Positions 7,901 to 17,370 of a stretch of DNA of 64,000 nucleotides are shown piece after piece; the stretch's first letter is position 1, and each line of letters opens with the position of its first letter. The stretch comes from Kribbella jiaozuonensis (GTDB lineage: Bacteria > Actinomycetota > Actinomycetes > Propionibacteriales > Kribbellaceae): positions 1,364,001 to 1,428,000 of the forward strand of contig NZ_SZPZ01000002.1 of assembly GCF_005233875.1 (NCBI RefSeq). The letters are read 5' to 3'. A model generated the notes under the pieces. The model did not search any database, had not been told where the DNA came from, and saw nothing but the letters and a program-made list of their open reading frames with translations. Made by a program: the position numbers and the translations under genes.

Positions 7901-10900
7901 ATGTCTGCTGCAACGAGTTCGTTCCGGCTCGTCCGCCGTACCCGAGCGGCGGTGGCCCGGGTCGCCGTACTCGGACTGATCGCGGCGAGCCTGGCCGGGG
8001 TGGCGATGACCAGATCCGCGCCCGAGGCGCAGGCGGCTACAGCCTGTCCGGCGGCAGGCTGCTCGGTCACCGTCGACGCGCGTGACTTCCCGACCGGGAA
8101 CCCGCTGGCCGACTTCACGTACATCGTCAACCAGGACAACACCAAGCTGCCGAACGATCCGAAGGCGCTCAGCACCGAGAGCAACAGCCCGATCGTCCGC
8201 GAAGGCGACCAGACCCGGAAGACCGTGACCCTGCCGGCCGGGCGGTACCTGATCTCGGTCCGCTCGCTCGATCACAAGATGTGGGGCAAGTACATCAACC
8301 TGCCCGCCGACGCCGCCGCGGACGGTTCTCTGACCGCGCGCGTCGACCTGACCGTGCAAAGCGCCGAGCATCCGCTGCCACTCGGGAAGATCCGCGTGTT
8401 CGTGTTCGAGGACAACGCCTGGGCGAACGGTGCGCCCGACACCGAGGAGGCCGGCTTGTCCGGTTTCCAGGTCGGGCTCGAGGAACAGACGCACAGTGCC
8501 GTGACGGTCGACTACAACAACCACCCGCTGTGCGGCGGTCTGTGCCTGACCAATGGAGACGGCTTCAACCAGATCGACAACCTCGGCCCGGCGACGTACC
8601 TCATCGACGTCCACCCGCCGGACCGGCCCTGCAACAGCGACCCCAACAGCCGCTGGTACCAGACGACCACGATCGACGGCGGACTGCAGCTGCTGGCGCC
8701 GACCGAAGAAGGTGCCGACGGCACCGGTGCGCCCGGCGAGCAGTTGTGGGAGCCGCCGACGGCCCGGACCGCGTACTGGTTCGGCTTCGTCTGCGCCCCG
8801 CAGCCGTTCGCGGCCGCCGGCACCGGCGAGGTCACCGGTACGGCGCGCAACTGGCAGGGCTGGCCGCCGTTCGACCAGTTGACACTGGGCGAGCCGGTCG
8901 AGAACCCGTTCGTCGCATTGAGCGACAGCAGCACCGACCGGACCGTGTACATCGGCCAGGGCGATGCCAGCGGCAACTTCGACATCCAGAACGTCCCGGC
9001 GGGCAGCTACAACCTGTCGATCTGGGACGAGCAACTCAGCTACATCATGCGAATCCTGCCGGTTGATGTCGCCGCAGGCGGCACGGTCACGGTCGAGGAC
9101 CCTGATCCGGTCCATCCCGACGAGCATGGTGTGGGGGTGTCGCGCTGGTTCGGCTGGCTGGACGGTCACGTCTACAAGGACCTGAACGGCAACCAGCTCC
9201 GCGATCCCGGTGAGCCCGGTATCGGGAACACCGACATGGACCAGCGCTGGCGCGACGGCTCGATCAAGGAAGCGACCACCACCGACCCGACCGGGTACTA
9301 CCAGTACCCGACCGCCGAGGGCGGCCCGCTCGGTCGCTGGATCGTCAACGAGCAAGGCTTCGCGCGCTTCGGCGTCAGCGGTGCGTCCCAGCACGACGAG
9401 TTCGACCCGGGCGTCGTGACGCCGATCCCGACCGATCAGGGCGGCGCGCTGCTCACCAACCAGTTGCTGACCGAAGGCCACCGGGCCACGGTCGACTGGG
9501 GCAAGACCGACTACCCGGCCGGTACGCCGGGACAGATCGTCGGCATCACGTACTTCTCGACCACCCGCAACGAGTTCGACGCGCGCATGCAGGCGCACGA
9601 GGACTACGAGCCGGCCATCCCGGACGTGACGGTGTACCTGGAGACTCTCGGTCCCGACGGGCAGCCGAACACGGCCGACGACGTGATCGTGAACAAGTAC
9701 GTGACCGATCACTGGGTCCAGCCCAGTGGAACCCCGCCCGCGGACCCGGCGACGTACGCTCCGGGCTGTGCCGTCCGCGACGCGACCGGCGCGGACATCA
9801 GCTCGCAGCTCAACCCGGGCATCGGGCCGAACTGTCTCGAGGTTCCGATCACCGGTCAGCAGACCAAGGACGGCGCCTTCGACGGTGGCTACGCGTTCGC
9901 CGACTACTGCCCGAGCGGGTACGACCTGACGACAGACAACGGCACCTGCAGCGGCAACACGCAGCCGGTCGCACTCACCGCCGGCACCTACATCACCCAC
10001 GTCGTGATGCCGACCGACAGCACCGACAGCCGCCTGTGCAACCCGGCAGATGCTTCCCAGCGGGTCAGCCACCCGAAGGGGACCACGATCCCGGGTGACG
10101 GCACCGGCTGTCTCTACCGCCCGGTCCGCGAGGAGGACGTGAACGTTGACCTAGGCAACAAGTTCACGCCGGCCATCCCGCCGCCGCCGTGCACCGGTGA
10201 CGACCACCTGATCGACAAGTCGTCGCTGACCCCGCGGAGCAACTACTTCAACGTCGCGGGCGCCCACGCGCCGCTGTGCGACAAGCGGCTGGTGGTTCTG
10301 CAGAACAGCCAGAACGCCAACGCGGACTTCAACCTGATGACGAACTTCCGTACCGACCCGAACGGCGAGGACCCGGCCGACACGCGCACCGGTGACGTCG
10401 CCGAGCCAGGCCGCCTCGTCGGCCAGGTGTTCAACGACATCTACTTCGAGCGCGACCCGAACTCGCCCTGGTACGGCGAACCGCGCCCGATCGGCAACGT
10501 TCCGGTCGGCATCTACGCCCGCGTCGACACGGCCGGGCCTGGCGGCAACGTGAACCTGCCGTACGACGCGAACAACTGGCGCCTGCTGACGACCGTGACG
10601 ACCAGCCCGGACGGTTCGTTCGAGGCCCTGGTCCCGTCGACCGAGACGCTGAACTGTCCCATCCCGCAAGGCCCGTGCCCCGGCATGTACCTGGTGAAGG
10701 TCGATGACCCCGGCTCCAAGACGGCGCCGAACCCCACCTACAACCCGAATTTGCTGACAGCAACGACTCCGGCCGAAGCGTGGCCGGGCCTGACCACTCA
10801 GCTCGACCTGCCGCTGGACCCGATCTCGGGGACCGGCTGCGAGGATCCCGCCGTACCGGCGCGGCCCGAACTGCTGCAGGTCGACACCCCGGTCCGGACC

Positions 10901-13075
10901 GCCGGCCAGGTGATGACGATCCAGGCAGACTTCATCGGCGCACAGGGAACCGCCACCGGCGCGGCCGGCGTACGGGCAACCCTGACCGACGACCGCACCG
11001 GAACGAGCGTCACGCTCACCCGGGCCAACGGCGGGATCGTGAGCTGGACGCCCGGCACGTCCGGGACCACCGGCGTACCCGACCGGGTGCAGATCCGGAT
11101 CCCTGCCTTCGGTACGACGTTCCGCCCCGGACCGAAGCAGCTGACGCTGATCACGTCCGACGCCAGTGGGGGAGTGCCGACCGTGAACGGCATCACCGTT
11201 CAGGTCACCGGATCGTCCGGCGGCATCAACTACAACCCGAACGTCGTGAACGTCGCCGCTCCGACGCTGACCGGCCACCAGTTGCAGGCCGCCATCGACG
11301 CCGCTCCGGCACGCAGCCTGCTGGTGCTGAAGCCCGGTACGTACAACGAGAACGTGGTGGTCTGGAAGCCGCTGAAGATCCAGGGTGTCGGCCCGGGCGG
11401 CATCATCGGCGCCCATGAGGCCCAGGCCCGTGACCCGGAGGACCCGCGCTTCCACGTCCTCGGCTCGGTCATCGACGGCCGCTACTTCCAGCAGAACGCA
11501 ACCGCGTACGACGCCACGATCGCCGCTCACGGCCCGTACGTCGACTCCGCACATCCGGTACTGCGTGGCGCCGACGTCACCGTGGTCGCGCAGACGGCGG
11601 CGGCGTATGACCTGACCGGTACGACGACCGCGGTCAACCAGACGCAGTTCAACCGCTCCCGGGTCGACGGTGTCGCACTGATGACCGGCGGCTCCGGTGA
11701 GGGCGCGGGCGGCATCCAGCTCCAGGCCTCGATCAACAACGAGCAACTCACCAACAACGTGCTCGAGAACAACGCCGGCGTCGTCGCCGGCGGGATCGGC
11801 ATCGGTCAGCCCTACGACCACGCCAGCCACAACTACACCGTCAAGGTCGCGAACAACCGGCTGCTCGGCAACGGCGGCCTCACGCAGGCGGGCGGCCTCG
11901 GGATCTTCTACGGCTCGAACGACTACGAGGTCACCGGCAACATCGCCTGCTCGAACTTCAGCGTCAACTACGGCGCCGGCATCTCCCACATCGGGCTCAG
12001 CCCGGGCGGGAACATCCACGACAACCAGATCTACTACAACGACTCGGTCGACTCCGGCGCGGGCGTCGCGATCGAGTCCGAGCTGCCGGTCGGCGGCGGG
12101 ACACTCGGTGACGGCACTGGTGCGGTCTCGCTGGACAAGAACCTGATCCAGAGCAACTACTCCGGTGACGACGGCGGCGGCCTGTTCGTGCTCGACGCGC
12201 TGAACGCGGTGGTGAACATCCGCGACAACCAGATCGTCGACAACGGCTCGGCCGACATCGGCGGCGCGATGATGCTCGACGACTCGTCCAATGTGCGGAT
12301 CGTCAACAACACCGTGGCCAACAACGTGTCCACCGCGTCGTCGGAGAACTCGGCGATCGGCGTACCGCACTCGGCCGGACTCGCTGCCGAGGGCAACGAT
12401 CCGCTGTGGCAGAGCGATCCGCGGTACGTCGCCCAGTACCCGAACGCGGCGACCCGGCCGGACTTCGCCCGTCCGGTGGCGCAGTTCAACGACATCTTCT
12501 GGAACAACACGGCGTTCACGCTGGACAGCTTCGGCCCGGGTGCGGCGCTGGTGAACCAGGGCGTGATCGACTTCGAGGTGCACGGTACGACGAACAACGC
12601 CGACACGTTCATCCCGCGGTACTCCGATCTGAGCAACGGGCAGATCCTCGGTCCGAACGGCGTCCAGCACGCGGTACCGGCGGGCCAGGGCAACATCATC
12701 GGCTCGAATCCCACGTTCGTCACGCCGTTCACGCTGGAGCTGACGGTGTCCGGGTCGCGGCTGGATCCGCAGACCGCGGCCGTGACGATCACCGGCGCCG
12801 ATCCGCCGGTGGGGCTGACCGGGAACTATCACCTGCAGACGACGAGTCCGGTCGTGGACCGTGGGGTCCGCTGTTCGAACACGCCGGCGCCGATCCCGAA
12901 CCTTGCCGCATGCTCCGCGGCCGCGGTCCCGGCCCCGACCGGAAGCCCGGCGGTGAACGGCGGTCTCGGCGATTACGACAGCCAGTTCCGCCCACAGCTG
13001 CGGACGCTCCGGGTCCTCACGCCGTGGGACCTGGGTGCGGACGAGCTGCCCGGCATCCCGGTTCCGTTGCCATGA
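7901..13075 (+). CDS. Very large secreted protein with SdrD/Cna-B-like domains and a parallel beta-helix
   Basis: 1724 residues from ATG 7901 (GGGGAGGG upstream). Starts further upstream would place operator DNA inside the gene. Long signal peptide (hydrophobic VAVLGLIAASLAGVAM, cleavage near AQAATA). The first ~1000 residues are several SdrD-B/Cna-B-like beta domains: GHVYKDLNGNQLRDPGEPGI near residue 420 (calcium-binding-loop style D-x-N-x-N), an IVGITYFSTTRNEFDARM domain near 542 and a GQVFNDIYFERDP domain near 836. An Ig-like domain lies near 1010-1110. From about 1120 to 1550 comes a right-handed parallel beta-helix (QLQAAIDAAPARSLLVLKPG, then Asn-rich PbH1 coils such as NNVLENNAGVVAGGI). 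The stop overlaps an ATG and the multicopper oxidase gene follows at once, so it is the first gene of the oxidase operon. A surface scaffold or glycan-binding role is inference. Confidence 0.85.
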   Translation: MSAATSSFRLVRRTRAAVARVAVLGLIAASLAGVAMTRSAPEAQAATACPAAGCSVTVDARDFPTGNPLADFTYIVNQDNTKLPNDPKALSTESNSPIVREGDQTRKTVTLPAGRYLISVRSLDHKMWGKYINLPADAAADGSLTARVDLTVQSAEHPLPLGKIRVFVFEDNAWANGAPDTEEAGLSGFQVGLEEQTHSAVTVDYNNHPLCGGLCLTNGDGFNQIDNLGPATYLIDVHPPDRPCNSDPNSRWYQTTTIDGGLQLLAPTEEGADGTGAPGEQLWEPPTARTAYWFGFVCAPQPFAAAGTGEVTGTARNWQGWPPFDQLTLGEPVENPFVALSDSSTDRTVYIGQGDASGNFDIQNVPAGSYNLSIWDEQLSYIMRILPVDVAAGGTVTVEDPDPVHPDEHGVGVSRWFGWLDGHVYKDLNGNQLRDPGEPGIGNTDMDQRWRDGSIKEATTTDPTGYYQYPTAEGGPLGRWIVNEQGFARFGVSGASQHDEFDPGVVTPIPTDQGGALLTNQLLTEGHRATVDWGKTDYPAGTPGQIVGITYFSTTRNEFDARMQAHEDYEPAIPDVTVYLETLGPDGQPNTADDVIVNKYVTDHWVQPSGTPPADPATYAPGCAVRDATGADISSQLNPGIGPNCLEVPITGQQTKDGAFDGGYAFADYCPSGYDLTTDNGTCSGNTQPVALTAGTYITHVVMPTDSTDSRLCNPADASQRVSHPKGTTIPGDGTGCLYRPVREEDVNVDLGNKFTPAIPPPPCTGDDHLIDKSSLTPRSNYFNVAGAHAPLCDKRLVVLQNSQNANADFNLMTNFRTDPNGEDPADTRTGDVAEPGRLVGQVFNDIYFERDPNSPWYGEPRPIGNVPVGIYARVDTAGPGGNVNLPYDANNWRLLTTVTTSPDGSFEALVPSTETLNCPIPQGPCPGMYLVKVDDPGSKTAPNPTYNPNLLTATTPAEAWPGLTTQLDLPLDPISGTGCEDPAVPARPELLQVDTPVRTAGQVMTIQADFIGAQGTATGAAGVRATLTDDRTGTSVTLTRANGGIVSWTPGTSGTTGVPDRVQIRIPAFGTTFRPGPKQLTLITSDASGGVPTVNGITVQVTGSSGGINYNPNVVNVAAPTLTGHQLQAAIDAAPARSLLVLKPGTYNENVVVWKPLKIQGVGPGGIIGAHEAQARDPEDPRFHVLGSVIDGRYFQQNATAYDATIAAHGPYVDSAHPVLRGADVTVVAQTAAAYDLTGTTTAVNQTQFNRSRVDGVALMTGGSGEGAGGIQLQASINNEQLTNNVLENNAGVVAGGIGIGQPYDHASHNYTVKVANNRLLGNGGLTQAGGLGIFYGSNDYEVTGNIACSNFSVNYGAGISHIGLSPGGNIHDNQIYYNDSVDSGAGVAIESELPVGGGTLGDGTGAVSLDKNLIQSNYSGDDGGGLFVLDALNAVVNIRDNQIVDNGSADIGGAMMLDDSSNVRIVNNTVANNVSTASSENSAIGVPHSAGLAAEGNDPLWQSDPRYVAQYPNAATRPDFARPVAQFNDIFWNNTAFTLDSFGPGAALVNQGVIDFEVHGTTNNADTFIPRYSDLSNGQILGPNGVQHAVPAGQGNIIGSNPTFVTPFTLELTVSGSRLDPQTAAVTITGADPPVGLTGNYHLQTTSPVVDRGVRCSNTPAPIPNLAACSAAAVPAPTGSPAVNGGLGDYDSQFRPQLRTLRVLTPWDLGADELPGIPVPLP

Positions 13076-13104
13076 ACATCTACCAGTCCAGTCAGGGGGA
13101 CGCG

Positions 13105-14376
13105 ATGAGCTCGCAGCCGACCGGCGTCGGACGCCGGGACTTCCTGAAGGCCACCGGCCTGGGTGCCCTGGGCACCCTCGCCCTCGGCGGTCTCGGCGCG
13201 GGCCTCGTCCGCGGGACCGGCGCCGCCGCGGCGGCCACGACCACGCTCGCCCTGGCCGCGACCGACGGATACATCACCGTGCCGGGGCGGGAGGACGACC
13301 CGTTGTACATCTTCGGGTTCATCCCGGTCAGCACGACCGCGACGGTCGACCAACTGGTCACGCAGTACAAGGGCCATGCCCGGACGAGTGCGCCGACGCT
13401 GGACGTGAAGCAGGGCGACGACGTCCGGATCACGTTGACCAACCTCGGTCTCGTCCAGCGTCCCGACCTGACCGATTCGCACACCGTCCACTGGCACGGT
13501 TTCGACATCCCGTCGCCGCTCAACGACGGCGTACCCGAAGTGTCGGTGGCAGTGCCGATCGGGAAGCAGCTGACGTACTTCTACCGCCCGCACCGTGAGG
13601 GCACGTACATGTACCACTGCCACTTCGAGGACGTGGAGCACGTCCAGATGGGGATGACCGGGATCGTCTTCGTCCGCCCCACCCAGGACGGTACGACGAT
13701 CGCCGGCTTCTCGAGGTTCGCCTACAACGACGGGGACGGCTCGACCGGCTACCACCGGCACTTCGCGATCCTGCTGAACGAGTACTGGCGCGAGTTCCAC
13801 GACGGCGACCGGGACATCCAGGAGTCGATCGCGACCGACTACGACCCGGAGTGGTTCGTGCTGAACGGGCGTTGCTACCCGCAGACGACGCTGCCGAACG
13901 ACGACCCGTCGCTGGCGGCCCCGCTGCGGATCGCCACACCGAACCCGAACTACGACGACGCACCCGACTACAGCCTGCCCAACTCTGCACTCGTCCAGGT
14001 GAACCCCGGCGAACGGGTTCTGCTGCGGCTGGCGAACCTGGGCTACCAGCAGCACGCGATGCAACTGCCCGGGATCCCGATGCATGTGATCGGGCAGGAT
14101 GCGTCGCTGCTGCGCACCACGTCGTACTGGACGAACACGCTGTACATCGGTCCCGGCGAGGCCCGGGACGTGCTGTTCGACGCACCGGCGTACTCGGCAC
14201 TCAAGCCGTCGGGGAGCGACGGCCGGGGCAGCTACAACGTCTACTACTTCAAGAACCGGGACTGGCGGCGGTTGTCCAGCCTCGGCGCACCCGGCCCGAG
14301 CGGAATGATGACCGAGGTACGGGTGTACCAGAACCCGCTGCCCGCGCAGTCCGTCGTGAGCCAGACCTATGTCTGA
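13105..14376 (+). CDS. Tat-exported multicopper oxidase, first part: type 1 copper plus half of trinuclear site
   Basis: 423 residues from ATG 13105 (AGGGGGACGCG before it). Twin-arginine signal GRRDFLKATGLGALGTLALGG. Two cupredoxin domains. Domain 1 carries H126-T-V-H129-W-H131-G, the HxxHxHG motif, and H171-C172-H173 followed by H179 and M182/M184. Together these supply a full type 1 copper site (H126, C172, H179, Met) and four trinuclear-cluster histidines (H129, H131, H171, H173). Domain 2 (about 285-410) lacks copper motifs. The second HPxHxHG/HxH set of a laccase is missing here and appears in the next gene. The motif YHCH-x5-H-x-x-M recalls, from memory, OmpB/MofA-like oxidases. The gene is 29 bases after the beta-helix protein gene. 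Confidence 0.88.
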   Translation: MSSQPTGVGRRDFLKATGLGALGTLALGGLGAGLVRGTGAAAAATTTLALAATDGYITVPGREDDPLYIFGFIPVSTTATVDQLVTQYKGHARTSAPTLDVKQGDDVRITLTNLGLVQRPDLTDSHTVHWHGFDIPSPLNDGVPEVSVAVPIGKQLTYFYRPHREGTYMYHCHFEDVEHVQMGMTGIVFVRPTQDGTTIAGFSRFAYNDGDGSTGYHRHFAILLNEYWREFHDGDRDIQESIATDYDPEWFVLNGRCYPQTTLPNDDPSLAAPLRIATPNPNYDDAPDYSLPNSALVQVNPGERVLLRLANLGYQQHAMQLPGIPMHVIGQDASLLRTTSYWTNTLYIGPGEARDVLFDAPAYSALKPSGSDGRGSYNVYYFKNRDWRRLSSLGAPGPSGMMTEVRVYQNPLPAQSVVSQTYV

Positions 14377-14389
14377 GCAGGAGGCGACG

Positions 14390-16375
14390 ATGACAAGCAA
14401 CAGCTCGCGGATCCGCCGGTCGCTGGCCGGCCTGGTGCTGGCCGCCGGTCTCCTCGTCCCGGTCGCCTCGCCCAGCGCCGACGCGCAGTCCGAGGCCGTC
14501 CCACCGGTAGGCATGATCTGTACGGCGGGCACGTTGGCCGGCTCGATCCGGACGTTCGACCTGGTGGCGTCCGCGGGCACGATCGACACCCCGGACGGCA
14601 ACAGCGTCTTCATGTGGAGCTACTCGCCGGCCGGCGGGCACTTCCAGAGTCCCGGCCCGGTGCTGTGTGCGAACCAGGGCGAGTCCGTGGTCGTGCACCT
14701 GCAGAACAATTTGCCTGAGGCAACATCTATCGTCTTCCCCGGTCAGGACGCGACGGTCGCCGCGACCGGTGGCGCACCCGGCCTGCTGACCACCGAGGCG
14801 GCCGCCGGGGGCAGCGTCACGTACTCGTTCACTGCCGGTCAGCCCGGCACCTACCTGTACGAGAGCGGGACGGACATCGCCAAGCAGATCGAGATGGGCC
14901 TCGCCGGTGCCCTGGTGGTCCGGCCGACGCTCGGCGCGGACTTCGCGTACGCCGACGCAAGTACCCGGTTCGCACCTGCCCGGGAGTACCTGCTGCTGCT
15001 CAGCGACATCGACTCCGACCTCCACCACGCGGTCGAGACCGGTGCGCCGTACGACCTGAACGCGCTGCGGAACCGGTACTTCTCCATCAACGGACGGGAG
15101 TTCCCGGACACGATCCAGGACAACGGCTCGGCCCTGCTGCCGAACCAGCCGTACGGCGCCCTGGTCCGCCTGCAACCGAATTCGCCGACCGACAACAGGC
15201 CGGCGCTGATCCGGATGATCAACGTCGGCGCGGTGAACCACCCGTTCCACCCGCACGGCAACCACACCACGGAGATCGCGCAGGACGGCCGGCTGATCGC
15301 GTCCACCGAGCACTTCGGCGAGACGATCGGCTCCGGGCAGACCGAGGACTTCCTGCTTCGCTGGGACGACACGGACAACTGGAACCCCACCACGAACCCG
15401 CTGCCGGTGGCGCAGCCGAACTACCGCAACCTGTTCTTCAAGGACGGCAACACCTGGTACAGCGGGTCGCCGTACCTCGGTTACAAGGGCACGCTGCCGG
15501 TCGGTACCACCTCGCAGAACGCCTGCGGCGAGTGGTACTTCCCGCTGCACAGCCACGCGTTGAACGAGTTCACCAACTACGACCAAGGCTTCGGCGGCAT
15601 GGGCACTCTGCTCCGCGTCGACCCGGCGGGTGGTTGCTTCGGCTCGGCCACCTCGACCTCGATCCTCGGCGGCACGCTGAAGTCCGGCTCGGTCGCCGCG
15701 CTCGGCCAGGCCGACGGCACCTACTACCAGGTCAACCCGAAGACCACCACGCGCCCGACCGCGACCACCGCCGCACAGACGTCCATCACAGTCGCCTCGG
15801 CCGCCGGATTCCCCATCACCGGTTCGTACTTCGTTCGCATCGACAACGAGGTCCTGCAGGTGACCGGCGGCCAGGGCACCACCACCTGGACGGTCTCCCG
15901 CGGCCAGCTCGGGACAGCGGCCGCCAGCCACGTCAGTGGTTCGGTGGTCACGGGACTGGCGACGGACTGGTACGGCTCGTTCGGCGGCGTTCCGGCCGGC
16001 AGCTCGAACCTCAAGGTCGTCTACCAGGGCCGCAACTGCACCGGCACGACCGGGACCGCCTGTGCGGCACTGACCACGAACCTGCCACAGCAGACCGTCA
16101 AGATCTGCAACTGGACGGTGCCCGCCGGCTGCAGTACGGCGACATCCGCCGGCTGGACCACCTTGCCGGCCCCACCGGCCCAGCCGCAGAGCGTCGGCTC
16201 CACCGACATCAGCTCGACCTGGACATTGCCCGGTCCGTCGAGCGCGTACGTCGGCACCGGCTCGTACGCCGGACAGGTCCGGGTACTCGTCCACACCCAA
16301 CGGTGGACAGCCTCCGCGCCGGTGGCGTTCTCGACCTGGGGCGACCTGATGAAGATCGTGTACGACGCGCCATGA
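14390..16375 (+). CDS. Secreted multicopper oxidase, second part: remaining trinuclear motifs, no type 1 copper
   Basis: 661 residues from ATG 14390, six bases after AGGAGG. Sec-type signal (SLAGLVLAAGLLVPVASPSADA). A cupredoxin domain without ligands (about 85-180) is followed by one with H284-P-F-H287-P-H289-G-N-H292 and L386-H387-S388-H389. The first is the HPxHxHG motif and the second corresponds to HCHxxxH with Cys replaced by Ser, so no type 1 copper can form. H287, H289, H387 and H389 would complete an eight-histidine trinuclear cluster with the preceding protein. The last ~250 residues add a beta region; YFVRIDNEVLQVTGGQGTT there resembles short repeats found in phage tail and surface proteins. 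The gene starts 13 bases after the previous stop. Confidence 0.85.
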   Translation: MTSNSSRIRRSLAGLVLAAGLLVPVASPSADAQSEAVPPVGMICTAGTLAGSIRTFDLVASAGTIDTPDGNSVFMWSYSPAGGHFQSPGPVLCANQGESVVVHLQNNLPEATSIVFPGQDATVAATGGAPGLLTTEAAAGGSVTYSFTAGQPGTYLYESGTDIAKQIEMGLAGALVVRPTLGADFAYADASTRFAPAREYLLLLSDIDSDLHHAVETGAPYDLNALRNRYFSINGREFPDTIQDNGSALLPNQPYGALVRLQPNSPTDNRPALIRMINVGAVNHPFHPHGNHTTEIAQDGRLIASTEHFGETIGSGQTEDFLLRWDDTDNWNPTTNPLPVAQPNYRNLFFKDGNTWYSGSPYLGYKGTLPVGTTSQNACGEWYFPLHSHALNEFTNYDQGFGGMGTLLRVDPAGGCFGSATSTSILGGTLKSGSVAALGQADGTYYQVNPKTTTRPTATTAAQTSITVASAAGFPITGSYFVRIDNEVLQVTGGQGTTTWTVSRGQLGTAAASHVSGSVVTGLATDWYGSFGGVPAGSSNLKVVYQGRNCTGTTGTACAALTTNLPQQTVKICNWTVPAGCSTATSAGWTTLPAPPAQPQSVGSTDISSTWTLPGPSSAYVGTGSYAGQVRVLVHTQRWTASAPVAFSTWGDLMKIVYDAP

Positions 16376-16407
16376 CCGAGTCGATCGAGTCGCAGAGGAG
16401 ACCTGTG

Positions 16408-17370
16408 ATGCGTACATCCGTTCACCGCGGGACGCGGGTCCTGCTGGTGCTCGCGCTGGCCGTGTTCGGCCTGACCTGTGTGGTCAGCTCCGCCACCGCG
16501 GCCACGGTATCGATCGAGCTGTGCGCCGTACCGGGGACCGCACCGCTGCCGGGCGGCGGCCTGGTGCCGATCTGGGGGTTCGGCAAGCCGACGACGCCCG
16601 GCGATTGCGCCACGGCGAGCGCGGGTCTGCCGGGTCCGCAGCTCGAGGCGGTGCAGGGGGACCTGGTCACGATCACCGTACGGAACGCCTTGCCTGCCGG
16701 GCATGTGGTGTCGTTCGAGATTCCCGGAGTGGCGTTCGACCCCGGGCCGACCGACGCCGCACCGGGTGCGGCCGTGTCCCGGTCGTTCACGGCACAGGCC
16801 GGCACCTACCTGTACCAGAGTGGCGGCGACGCCGGGCGCCAGGAGGCGATGGGACTGTCCGGAGCCTTGCTGGTGCGCTCACTCCCCCCGAACCAGGCCT
16901 ACGCGTCCGCGACCACGGCGTACGACATCGAATCGGTGCTGGTGCTGACAGCGGTGGACCCGGCGTTCAACGCCGCGCCGGAGACGTACGACGTGCACAG
17001 CTACAAGGCGACGTACTGGCTGATCAACGGGAAGTCGTACCCGGACGTGCCGGCGATTACTACGGCCGCAGGGCAGCGGGTGCTGCTGCGGTACCTCAAT
17101 GCCGGCTACGACAACACCTCGCTGACGTTGCTCGGCACGCACCAGCAGGTCGTCGCTCGTGATGCCCGGCTGCTGACCAATCCGTTCAGCGCGAGCACGG
17201 AGACGATTCCGGCCGGCGGCACCGAGGACACGATCGTCGTCGTACCCGCGGGCGCACCGCCGAGCACGCACGGCTTCCCGCTGTTCAACCGTCAGCTCCA
17301 CCTGACCAGTGGGCCGCAGACCGGCACGTCGCCGATCGGCAACGGCATGCTGGTCTTCATCCAGCCATGA
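16408..17370 (+). CDS. Secreted two-domain cupredoxin-fold protein without copper ligands
   Basis: 320 residues from ATG 16408, seven bases after GAGGAG. An in-frame ATG at 16372 overlapping the previous stop is less likely. Signal peptide RVLLVLALAVFGLTCVVSSATA. Two cupredoxin-like domains align by eye with the ligand-free domain of the preceding oxidase: GPQLEAVQGDLVTITVRNAL mirrors GPVLCANQGESVVVHLQNNL, and AGTYLYQSGGDAGRQEAMGL mirrors PGTYLYESGTDIAKQIEMGL. No HxH or Cys-His pairs are present. It looks like the third piece of a six-cupredoxin-domain assembly, giving structure rather than chemistry. The stop overlaps the next gene's ATG. Confidence 0.78.
   Translation: MRTSVHRGTRVLLVLALAVFGLTCVVSSATAATVSIELCAVPGTAPLPGGGLVPIWGFGKPTTPGDCATASAGLPGPQLEAVQGDLVTITVRNALPAGHVVSFEIPGVAFDPGPTDAAPGAAVSRSFTAQAGTYLYQSGGDAGRQEAMGLSGALLVRSLPPNQAYASATTAYDIESVLVLTAVDPAFNAAPETYDVHSYKATYWLINGKSYPDVPAITTAAGQRVLLRYLNAGYDNTSLTLLGTHQQVVARDARLLTNPFSASTETIPAGGTEDTIVVVPAGAPPSTHGFPLFNRQLHLTSGPQTGTSPIGNGMLVFIQP

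Noticed and set aside
10151-12832. Minus-strand open frame of 893 codons, and similar long ones at 7796-10072 and 14249-16417
   Set aside because: They lie antisense to genes with clear signal peptides and domains. Their composition (Arg/Val/Asp/Gly-rich, no domains) is that expected from the complement of GC-rich codons.
15720-15960. Prophage remnant suggested by a tail-protein-like motif in the second oxidase protein
   Set aside because: The motif lies in frame at the C-terminus of a secreted oxidase and no other phage gene is present.
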